A DNA stretch of 45,163 bases from Heterotrichella gracilis (lineage: Eukaryota; Sar; Xanthophyceae; Tribonematales; Xanthonemataceae), in assembly GCA_032358255.1 (NCBI GenBank), contig JAULBX010026630.1, positions 1 through 45,163 on the forward strand, in the 5' to 3' direction. Below the pieces are notes generated by a model that ran no database searches, was not told the origin of the DNA, and worked only from the letters and a program-made list of their open reading frames with translations. Both the position numbers and the translations under genes were made by a program. Below are positions 10,858 through 34,698 of the stretch, one piece after another (the first letter of the stretch is position 1; every line of letters begins with the position of its first letter).

Positions 10858-11118
10858 GATGGTGCACACGGGCTATGGTAACTTACTGACAGATAGATTT
10901 GGCGCAATGACCTGCCGTCTAACTATGATACGCCAGCAGATAAAGAATATTGTGGGTAGGGGCTACCTCTCCAATGCTGCACACAGGTAAGGGCTCCATC
11001 GATGCACTTGACTCTACAAGATTCCTGTCCCCATGCCTCTACGCGCATTCCCTTGTAGGGAAACAATACTTTGTCTTCTTCTCAGCACCCCTTACCAACA
11101 AGGCCTTGCGACGACCAT

Positions 11119-12829
11119 TCAAATTTCCCTTGGCGAGCCTATGCGTTCGCACATGCTCCTCAGCAAGGGATTGGAGGGTGGGATGCCCCCCACCAGCATC
11201 CCCAGCATGGGATTGACACCATGCATGATCCCCACCAGTGCGATGCCAGCCACGCCGCCAGCCACGCCACCCACGTGCGCCCTGCACACCCGCGTTCATT
11301 ACTGTAAGTGAGCAGTAGATCCATTGCACAACAAGCACTGAAAAAAAAGAGGGCGCTAAGTGCTGTTGCAATGAAACTAATTACTATCGTGACGAATGGC
11401 ACAAGTTTGGCATGAAGCTTGTGGAGGAACCACACAAACAGCAGCAAAGATGCCAGCAGCGTCTGGGTTAATACATGTACATTCCACTGAATGCAAGCCA
11501 CTTCTAACCATTAGAAGGTGCAAGTGCCACATTCCTCACCAGGCGCTGAGCCAGTGCATGCAATCCATCTAGGTGTGAGGGCGCCACTGCCCTTGAGCTT
11601 ACCAGTTGCCCACGCCAGGCAGAGTCATGCGGATGACTTGTAGCTGAAAAGCTAGCTCCATAAAGTTAGCAGCTGACTCCCAGAACAGCAATTCCACAGC
11701 CTTGGAGTGCTTCAACGACTCATTGCCATCCACCTCCTGATAGTACTTTGTCGATTCCTGCCACGCCTTGACAAACCCGTATGCAGCCCACACCCCGCAA
11801 ATGCCACCGGACGCCCTGAGGGCCGGCAGAGGTGATGGATCGAGGTACACACTGACCAAGGAGGCGGCAACCACTGAGATGCTGTAGATTGCAAGGAAGC
11901 GCCCTGCGCCTATTGCTCCCTCCAGGTCCCTCCCAAATATGTACAGAGACGAAGTGTTTGCCTGTAGGGCAAAGGTTGCAATAGGGATCAGGGATACAAT
12001 GTTGGCATGCCATTGGCCATTTCTTGTGACAAGAAGGGTTGTTGTGTAAAGCAGATAGACATGATGCTGTATGCTGCATGCAGTCGATGAAAAAATACAA
12101 TAACAGTGTAGTAGCATCAGCTGGTGCATGCAGCTATAATGCTTACAGTGTACAGGCACTATAGAGGCCATACTATTAGGCTACACGCCATTGGCTTGCA
12201 AGCGGTTGGGGACTACATTTGAGCACTTCCCTATCATAGTGGGCGATTGATCGATAGCCATCTGTTAAACAAGGCGCACTAGCAGGTGCTGATTAGGGTT
12301 TTGGTATGTAGGGTTCATACTGAGGTTTTGAAAACAAGGTACGCACGTGCTTGTGGGTATGTACCAGCAGGTGGAAAGGGCCGGAGTGGAGGAGCGAGTA
12401 CGTGACAGCCCTCCACCACTCCCCTTGCAGGAACCATGCGCCTATCCTATATTAGCAAGGGATATATACATATGAAAGAGCTCCTTGTCCTGTACAGCAA
12501 CACAGCAAGGTCATATATCAAAGGCCAGCACAGACGTGGTGTGTATTTAAACCTTAGGTTTGGAGTACTAACACACATTACTGACACAGACCCAAAATGG
12601 CATGACAGCATAAACCCAACTTACCCACCAGCCACCACTGCTGCAGCAAGGGTCTCGCATGAGACTCAAACTGGTGAGTCCAGGAGACCAGGTTGCTCAC
12701 CACTTCGCCCACCGCGGCTGGCCCCCCTTGCTCCATCAGGTTGAGCTGGAGGTGCAGAAAGGGCGATCAGGAAACGAAGAAAATGGAAACGTTGACACCC
12801 ATGAGGATCCAGGTGACTGTTAGGGGGTA
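11119..12829 (-). CDS. Rhomboid-family intramembrane serine protease (N-terminal exon not found)
   Basis: Five exons, 12829-12776, 12745-12625, 12423-12365, 11961-11603 and 11281-11119, join without frame breaks to about 251 residues ending in TGA. Order of signatures: a hydrophobic first segment (TWILMGVNVSIFF), GEWWRAVTYSLLHSGPFHLL (the family's L1-loop EWWR and H-x-FHLL helix), YIFGRDLEGAIGAGRFLAIY, the serine motif as RASGG (commonly GASG, with the catalytic Ser kept) and NWAHVGG with the catalytic His. The Trp of NWAH is split by the last intron, which supports the model. Rhomboids cut transmembrane proteins inside the membrane. The organelle-type plant rhomboid-like proteins are my best guess at subfamily. 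The donor TTC|GTTTCC of the first listed exon is weak. The start codon and any targeting peptide remain unlocated upstream of 12830. Confidence 0.8.
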
Positions 12830-13769
12830 CTGCTGGCTGCTGGGGCTCTTGGCAGGAGACCTGTTGCACACCGTTTTGTTAGTATGGGTGGGTACCCAGT
12901 TGAATGAGTGTGCTCCAAAGGGTTATACCTTGAGTTTTTGGTGCTAGCAGCACGTCTCGTGGTTCTGGTAGTTTTCTGATGGCGCATTGTGGGTTGGGTT
13001 GTCGTCTTGATCACTCCCAGTGCCTTGAAGTTCAACCCACAACGTGCTCCTGGACCCAGTGGGCCTGCAGTGGCCCCAAGTGCTGTGTGAATCGACCTAC
13101 CCAGCTGGTTGGTAGCCAGGCGTGACGGTCCAGCACGCGTGTGTGAAAGTGCAGCGAAGCGTACAGGCTGCTGGCACCGTACTGACATGGTACCATAACC
13201 TGGCATGCCAATGCCATTGTTGCCCATTGCGTGAAAGGCGACCCTTGGCAGCACGCCAGGCAGAGGAGGCACTGTAAAATGTCACAAGACTTTGTGGGCA
13301 CACTTGGTGTAGCAGGTGGTTGCCCCTCTTGCCTTATAAGCCGCCCGGTTGTCGATTTCTGTTTATATTTTCTCAGCATCTGATTGACATCGAATCCCCA
13401 TGGGCTAAGTTCAGGACTGGCTAGCCCCAACTCAATCATTGACGGGGCCCGTCGTCGGCATCGGAGGCAGGCACCCAAAACAGCCCAAGTCCATTAGACT
13501 GTCAGCCTGAAACACGGTGTCGCTCAGCGATGTGGAATGCAATGGCATGGTAAAGGGCATTGGGATAGCATGCTCATCAATGGAACTTCAAGTTTGCCAA
13601 CAGTTACTGTCACAGCATTGTTGCAAGAGGCTGAGCAATGCCATCTTATTGTGATATCATGCCTGCCCATCAAGCCTCTCCATTCTAAATTAGCGGGATT
13701 GTGCAATCTTATTGATAATGAGTATGCGCCCCGGGTGGCGCCTCCCAGCGGTCCAATGACGCTGCAAAT
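12830..13769. other. No confident gene; possible N-terminal exon(s) of the rhomboid gene
   Basis: A minus-strand open frame at about 13478-13032 begins MIELGLASPELSPWGF and could supply an upstream exon, but I found no splice path that joins it in phase to 12829. No other supported feature. Confidence 0.25.
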
Positions 13770-14462
13770 CTTACACACTGTTGGGAGAACGACAAAGAAA
13801 GGGAACGTGCAACGTAGAGGTGGGGGCGACAACTGCAGTTGCTTAACTGTCAGGTGTAACAAAGTGGATGTTGTCCTGTTAACATTAAGAAGTGCCACCT
13901 CAGACCGTCCTCTCGGGGTCTAATAGCTGCTGTGGTGGCAGTGTGGATGGTGCTCAGGGGGTGGTGACACACCCCCATGCCCCACCCCAAATCCGCTGGG
14001 AACCCCTACCCCCCTCCCAGCTGGTGTGTGTGGCAGGCGCCTGCGCTCCCCACCACCCCGTGCTTCAGTTGCTAATACAAAAACTTTGACGCCTTCTCAC
14101 CACTGCTGGAGCATGCCGTCAAGCACAGCTTGCGTAATAGGCGACAGTGGCCCCAACAACCCCGCCCGCACCCGCTTCCGCCGCTGTATGCTACTGTTGG
14201 TCACCAAGCGCAACCCACCCCACCCCCGCTGCTTCGATAATCGTCGTTCACAACGCACTCCGGCACAGCCCCACCGCCAACCGCGCCCGCGGCGGCCGCT
14301 GCTGCCGCCTGCCCCGCCGCCATCGTCCCGCGTTCCGCACTGCAACCGCTGCTGCGGTAGGCACCGCCACCTTGCAAACGGCATTGGCGGCAGCCAGCGC
14401 CTGGGGGGCGCTGTAGTACCATCCCCAGGCCGAGAGCGGGCCGCGGAGGCTGACCGCCCGCG

Positions 14463-14490
14463 GCCGCCGCTGCTGCTGCTGCTGCTGCTG
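14463..14490. repeat. CTG/CAG trinucleotide tract
   Basis: Eight or nine CTG units sit in the duplicated exon-27-like segment. The intact gene has interrupted GCC/GCT codons at the matching place, so the repeat expanded after the duplication. Confidence 0.8.
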
Positions 14491-15064
14491 CTGCCGCCGC
14501 CATTTGGCGCTTGCCGTTGCCTGTGCGAGCAAAGAGGGAGGCGCAACATTTGAAATATAAAATACAAACAAAAATGTAAATCAAATAGAAGATTATAGGT
14601 AAATCTGCTGCATTCGTTTTCAAGCTTGAACAGCCATTTTCACTATGTGGCTGAAACTAGCAGTTCACCCTCATGTCCATTGTGTTTCCTGCCTGCGTGT
14701 GCAGGGCATGAATCAGCAACATATTTTCCGACGTTTGTATAACATGCACGTCCCGTACCTGTGCATGTAGGACTGCTGCCTGCGCCTGCGCCTGTGCGTG
14801 CATGGTGTGCAGCTGGGCGTGAGGGGGGATACCAGGCCCAATGGGTAGGCGGGGGCGTGGGGGGCCGGTGGGCGCAGACCAATAAGGGGGCTGCACACAG
14901 GGGGGGTGTAGTGAGGCGCAAGAGAGGAGGGTGTAGTAAGGCGCAGGGGGGCATGGCGGGGGCCTGCAAGGGAGCTGGCTTGCATTTTAAACACCTTTTT
15001 TGGGTTGGGGGTGCAGAAGGGTGATGTTGCTGTGCTACAGCGTATGGAGGGGGAAAGTAGATGT

Positions 15065-15130
15065 GCGAGTGGGGTGGGGGGTCTGTGTGTGAGTGGGTCT
15101 GTGTGTGGGTGGGTCTGTGTGTGGGTGTCT
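15065..15130. repeat. GTGTGTGGGTGGGTCT minisatellite
   Basis: Three imperfect units of about 20 bases, GTGGGTCTGTGTGTGGGTG and variants, lie in the intron between the exon-25-like and exon-26-like segments of the duplicate. Confidence 0.7.
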
Positions 15131-16128
15131 ATTTTGTGAGTGGGTGGCTGCCGCGTACCCTGTTCCACGTGCGACAGCTGTGTTGCTGGCGGCAGAGTTG
15201 ATGGCGGTAGATCCCTTGGCCAGTCGCTGCAGCTCCTGCACACTCGCCATGGCCCCCCCCGTGCCAGGCGCTCGAGTTCCTGTGGGGGCCCACAACCATC
15301 AGGCATGATAGGGCAACTGGATATCACTCATGTGTGTGGGGTGGGACACAACATTGAGTTGGGAGCAAACATGGAAATGACGTCGGGCAAGGCGCTCAAG
15401 CTTTGGTTGTGGGGGGCCACACTGTCGTGTGGGAGGAGGGGGGCTCAGCGGCGCGGAAGGGGCAACAGCCATGTGCTCTGGGGTTCACACCATGGGGTGC
15501 ACCCCCAACCATCTCGTGTCACATCCTGGGAGGTTAGTCCCATGCTTTCTGCACACCAGTTGCCCAAAGAAACCCTAACCCCCGAGCCGAAAAAACCCTG
15601 ACCCTGGACCCTACCTTGAGCTCTGCTCTGAACACCTGCCCCGCGCAACCAAGTATGGCCCAGACCCCACCCAGCAATCCTCCACCCTGGACAATAAACC
15701 CTAGACCCTACCTTGAGGTCAGCTCTGCCGGGCACTCCAGCATGCCCTGCCGCTGTGACGCCGCCACCTGGCTCAGCCGCGCAACCTGGTGCAAACTGTT
15801 GGTGCCACTGCAATACCAGCTACCTCCACGAGTTGCAGACCCTGCTGTATGGTCCGCGCAAAAGACCCTGCCTGCTGCACCGTCTCCAGAGATGGCTGGT
15901 AAAGCTGCTGAAATGATCTGCCTAACTACCGTCAAACATAACTACAACTGCCGATATCATGTATGTCGCACAGTGCTGGCTGGCTGTGTTGCTGCAAGCT
16001 TGAGAAGAGAGACTCCTGCACACCCCTCCCTCCAAGGCCATGCTTGAGGAGAAGGCTACAACTCATCCAACTCCTCAGTAAGTGCCCTGCCTTATTGCCA
16101 AGAGGCCTTTCAGAAGCGCCAGATTCAC

Positions 16129-16248
16129 CTTGGCCACTTTCTTCAGATCCTGTATTTCCTTTGACAACTCCGCCTCTCGTTTGTAGTGGTCCTGCACCCT
16201 CTTCGACAAATTGGAGGCTGCTGATTGCCTGGTGTTGTTTTCTGCCAT
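16129..16248 (-). CDS. Short coiled-coil exon upstream of the duplicated PICKLE tail
   Basis: An ATG at 16248 opens 40 codons (MAENNTRQSAA, then a charged heptad-like stretch RVQDHYKREAELSKEI) to a good donor, AAG|GTGAAT. The frame is also open upstream for 14 more codons through an in-frame ACCCTAAAACCC. It ends in phase 0, as does the acceptor of the exon-24-like segment at about 15779, so a chimeric transcript is possible. A second candidate exon, minus strand, ends at 16489 with A|GTAAGT and encodes MESYPRGDESFVPG, but its phase does not join this one. No family recognised. Confidence 0.35.
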
Positions 16249-16489
16249 CTTGTGCACCAAGGGTTTTAGGGTATCTGGTTGTTGCTGATCCCTGCAGAAA
16301 GCCGACAGACGCTCAGCAAGGATGTAATGACCAAGGGCAGGGTTTGAAGACCTTCATAAAAGTACAAAAAGAGTCCATGCACCCTTACGTGGAGTCCTGT
16401 GGTGTAGTTGACACCTTGGAGCAGCAGTTTTCGCCAGCTCCCTCGCCATCACGCTGCCTTTTGGCAGGTCTGAAGTGCTCTGACTTACT

Positions 16490-18579
16490 GCCAGGGACGA
16501 ATGACTCGTCGCCACGCGGATACGACTCCATCTGCTTCGTGGGCGGCTTGCCAGCGGTCGGTGACGTTGCCCGAGGATGTGGAGGAGGATCGTACAAGGA
16601 CCCACTGTGGAGAAGGAATGTAAAAGGGACCCACTGTGGTGAAACCCTTGGTATCAAACAGGAACAAATACGAGGTAGTGCTACCAGCTGTTTTTGCCCA
16701 AACGTGTGCTATACGCAAGCTTCAAACCAGTCTACCACCAGTCTACCACGAACGCAAAACGGCTTGAAGCTGACGCGCTGAACCATTTCAGGTCGCCACT
16801 GGCAACCTTCGTTGTGAGAAACAAGAGCAGCGGGCGGGCGGCGGGTAAACGGGGCCAGTACATACCCGGGTATGGCATATATGCTTGCAGCTTATCCCCA
16901 ACTTTCAAGCCCTACGGGAGTTGTGCTTGTGCACCTGAAAATGTCCGTCGCTTTCCCGCGCTTTTCTCCAAAGGAAGGATTTCTCTTTTAAGGGTTTCTC
17001 TTTTACAATGTGGCTCAAGTTTGAGCTGGCCGACACCTAGGAAAGGAAGGGATAGCGTTTAACGGGTTCCTTTGTCTTTATATAGGTGTGTAAGGGTGTT
17101 AGAGCCCTTGGCCCCTGTAGTACACCCCCACTATAGTGGTTTTCAAGCGGATCCAAGCGGATTCAAGGGGATTCAGGGGGATCCAGAGCCTTTCCGGCCA
17201 GGGTTAAGCTTCCTAAGAGCTTACCTGCTCAAAACCGGGCTCTCCGCATATGTTGGGCTTCGAAAACACAAAATCTATGCGCCATGGTTCAATTTACGAC
17301 CCATGGGACATCGATGCATGCGTACCCAAAACAGGCCAACTCTCAACAACGACCGGCTACGCGTCACACGAACCGAAACTAAGGGTATGACAACCCTTTC
17401 GCGAGCCAGGGCGCACCAGTAACTACTCGTATGTCACGTTCGAGCCCCTTCGCCACTTTTTCTCTCAAACGTCCGCCTGAGTCAGAGAACCCGCTTTAAC
17501 TAGGGTTTCCCATTCGCGCGACCCAGTTGTACTGCCGTATCGAAACGTGGAGCCGCTGCGATCCGACAAGCTTGCTAGTTTGGCAAACGTTTCAAAACGC
17601 TCCAAACGTTGACGAACGTTCAAAACAGCCCCTGCTACTCCTCACCCCGCCCCACACACCCCTCCACGCCCATGGTATGCGATGCCAAATTTGATAGGCT
17701 GGAACACGTGCACACAGACGGTTCACATCAAATGCATGTTTCAAAGCTTGCACAAACCTTCCAACGCTGATACATCGGCGGAACGAAAGAGCCTTTAGAG
17801 CCGTAAGCTAGTTTGTCGTAAGCTAGTTTGCCACCGCACAGATCTACTCAACTGACTGTCGACGAGGTACGAAGATGTGGGGGGGGCCCGGCTACGCCTC
17901 ACCCCCCCCCCCACACCCCTCCCCGCCCATCTGTCGTGAAACGTGCCAACTTTCAAACTGCGGTAACAGAAGACGAAATACAAACTCCGCAGTTGAAGCT
18001 ACACAGCTACTTGCCAAGCACCGCTGGCACCGCTGTGCACACCACTTCTGACCCCAAACTGGGCGGGGCTTCCCCACCTAGCATTGCTACCTAGCCTCCC
18101 CTATCTGGTCACAACGCTTATCAAACCTCTAAGGAAGTTGGGGAGGGCGACGTTAGGAGCCATACGTGTACGGAGATGCATGCATGCATTGTCAGCCCAG
18201 GTTATGTAAGGGTTTTGCCCCCCGGCGCAAGGGTTTGGGACAGAGAAGGGGCAGCTGCACTAGGTGGGGGTGGCTGAGCGGTGGACATCACCAGTCCACG
18301 TTGTCTCAATAGGAATTATACTAACTTTTCTTAGGAGCGCCTTGCAATTAGCGTTGTAATAGCGTCGTAATAGTGGAGGCCAACAGCTTGGACCAATACA
18401 TTGGACTGTGGCCGCTGAGTGGATTGGGCGTCGACAAATATTGCATCGAGTGCAGTATTTGGTGGGGGCTATGCGCAATGCCTATGCCGCCTTATGCACG
18501 CCTTTGGCTTTTGGTTTCTTTTTTTTCCTTTTCTTATTGACAGCCTGCGGTCAGACTGCCACTCTTACATAATACCCCA
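16490..18579. other. Gene-poor stretch with repeat fragments
   Basis: No supported gene. Observed: an AGCGGGCGGGCGGCGGGTAA match to the end of CCB4 (about 16828-16847); a second CCB4-end-like stretch, GCGCAAGGGTTTGGG, at about 18224-18238; tandem CGTAAGCTAGTTTG at about 17800-17830; and two copies of a CCTCACCCC...ACACCCCTCC block at about 17639-17680 and 17897-17935. Short open frames on both strands have no family features. Confidence 0.45.
18215..18312 (+). repeat. Dispersed copy of the CCB4 3'-terminal exon and flank
   Basis: CCCCCCGGCGCAAGGGTTTGGG matches CCB4 near 9499-9520 closely, and the following GGCAGCTGC...CTGAGCGGTGGACATCA...CCACGTTG resembles 9599-9675. The source lies about 8.7 kb away on the same strand. 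It is not open as a CCB4 exon. Confidence 0.5.
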
Positions 18580-18727
18580 TGTTTAGAAAATTTCACGAAG
18601 AAGAAAGGAATTGTGCAAGTTGAGGTGAACGTAGAGGTTGGGGCCACAACTGCAGTAGACTGACTGTCAGGTGTAATCAAATGAAGGCAGAACTTGGCCA
18701 GTTGGGAACTCCAACTCAGACCCAAAT

Positions 18728-18752
18728 CCTAAACCCTAAACCCTAAACCCTA
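18728..18752 (+). repeat. Interstitial telomere-like tract (CCCTAAA)n
   Basis: Three and a half consecutive CCCTAAA units, the plant-type telomere repeat, lie in the 3' flank of the PICKLE-type gene. The corresponding position in the older duplicate (about 13895) lacks it, so it was gained or lost after duplication. Confidence 0.9.
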
Positions 18753-19083
18753 TGACAGCTCCTCACAGGGCCTAACAGCTGCTGTGGTGCCACTGGCACT
18801 TTGGATGCCTCAGGGGCCGGTGACACTGCCATGCCGTCCAAAACACCCTGGCACCCCAATCCCCGCTGGTGTGCGTGGCAGGCGCCTGCAGTGTCCACCA
18901 CCCCCGTGTCCCAGTTGCTAATAAAACGCACTCCAGCGCCTTCTCACTGGCGCCCAAGCATGCCGCAAACCGCTGCACAGGGTGCGCAACAGTTGTTCCA
19001 ACAACCCCTCCCGCACCCGCTTCCTTCACTGTGGCATGTGCTACTGTCAGTCACCAATCGCGACGGACCCCGCCCCCGCTGCT

Positions 19084-33424
<14,341 letters not shown>

Positions 33425-34698
33425 ACTTGCTGTTGCGAGGTCCCCCCGTTCAAATCGTCATCCGTTTCAACCCTCAGAAGCAAGGTGTGCGGTTGTTCAA
33501 CGCAGCGTTGACTTTCAAGCAGGGAAAACAGCTCATGGGTAGGAACATCCTTCTCTCTTTCTCGCCCTTGGGCGAAGGCGGGTGGTGGTGTGGTGGGGCA
33601 AATGGTGGCTTCGGTCATGCAATTCTGACCGGGGAATTACAACCCTAAACGAAACCCTCCTCCGTGCCAAAAATAAAAAACCGAGGAAATATAGAGATTA
33701 ATGCCGGTTTAATTTGGTGTTGCTCCCCTTGCAGCCAATCAGCAGTGGCGCAGGCGTGTGGCAGGCGCAGGCCCTAATGCGGACATGGCACGCGCATTTA
33801 ATGCCCCATGAGTGCTGAGTCAGCAGTAATATCCATGACGCCCCCTTGTGTGTTTTCATCATATCCAACAAAACCCCCTTGGTCAAGGGTTTTCGCAACA
33901 TGCTATCAATTAAAAAATTAAAATTCAATTGCGCATGCAGATGTGAAAATAAAATAAAAATAACAAGTATGGAGATCACCATGGGTACGCATGTGCGTCG
34001 CAATGATGATGGCCCGCGCGGTAATTATGTAATTTATAACCAAGCCTGTAAACGGGGTAGCGCGTGATGCACACAAGCAACCATTACCAAAATCGCCAGT
34101 TGCCAGCACAACATGGTCAACTGCAGGCAGCATGCCAACACAACCCAGTGGCTGCCACACCCGTCAAGTGCAGCATGGTAGGGCAAACTGCCTTGCTGCT
34201 GTTGCATTACTATATATCTCCATACCACAAGTGTGATCACGAAGGCTGCTATTGGGCATGCTGGATGGAGGGAAAAGGTATGGTAATCGCAATTACAACA
34301 GGTGGGTGCATGGAAGAGGGCAGGGTGTGCACATGATGATCCAAATTGCACAAAATCCACTGCCAGATTCCCACATATGCATGCCCCACGCATGACAAAC
34401 AGCGGATCACCTGCAACAATACACAATTCTGCAAAGACACCAGCCAAGAACACCACGCCCCTAAACAAAACCTCGCCCTCTGAAACCATGCGTTTGCGCC
34501 CAAGCCGTGCGCCCTCTTCCAGAAGCACCATATGCACTCTTCCCATGACCTTTGCTGCACCTCATGCTTCTTTATTCCTCACAGCTCCCCAGCCGCAGGC
34601 AAAAAATACCACACCCAAAACACCACGGCCAAAATGACCAAACTGGCGCCCCACATGCGTCAATGCCCCTGCTGCAGATGACCCCCAAAACCCACACA
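33425..34698. promoter_or_regulatory. Region upstream of the PICKLE-like gene
   Basis: About 1.27 kb between the start of the PICKLE-like gene and the stop of the dehydrogenase, both minus strand. It must hold the PICKLE promoter and the dehydrogenase 3' UTR. Open frames on both strands show no family features. No promoter motif could be recognised with confidence. Confidence 0.4.

Larger units (their letters stand above)
9548..11118. other. Convergent intergenic region between CCB4 and the rhomboid gene
   Basis: Both flanking genes end here, so the stretch should hold two 3' UTRs. I see no gene. It contains a tandem GCATAGCGCATAGC repeat at about 10026-10052, runs of TACACTGCC/TACACAC near 10180-10320, an inverted repeat at 10642-10697 and a hairpin element at 10819-10857. 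About 9599-9675 resembles 18232-18312. Confidence 0.5.
13770..15890 (-). pseudogene. Decayed tandem duplicate of the PICKLE-type gene's last four exons and 3' flank
   Basis: This stretch parallels about 18580-20640 throughout. It holds counterparts of exon 24 (ARLSQVAASQRQGMLE near 15780-15720), exon 25 (ELERLAR near 15270), exon 26 (LHTMHAQAQAQAAVLHAQ near 14815-14760), exon 27 (Ala-rich segment to PECVVNDD near 14545-14235) and the 3' flank (TAGCTGCTGTGGTGGCAGTG near 13923). Relative to the intact copy it has frame disruptions in exons 24, 25 (G8 run at about 15256), 26 and 27, and the stop codon after the acidic C-terminus is changed. It also carries its own extra exon-24 edge copy near 15610-15645. 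I call it a pseudogene, though the exon 24-like piece could splice in phase with the small exon at 16129-16248. Confidence 0.75.

Noticed and set aside
14097..14623. Polyserine, polyglutamine or polyalanine proteins in three minus-strand frames
   Set aside because: All derive from one CAG/GCC-rich stretch that is the decayed copy of the PICKLE-like exon 27. Open frames are expected in such low-complexity DNA.
15616..16781. Plus-strand genes in the duplicate region
   Set aside because: The open frames have no splice logic or family motifs and lie opposite the duplicated PICKLE tail.
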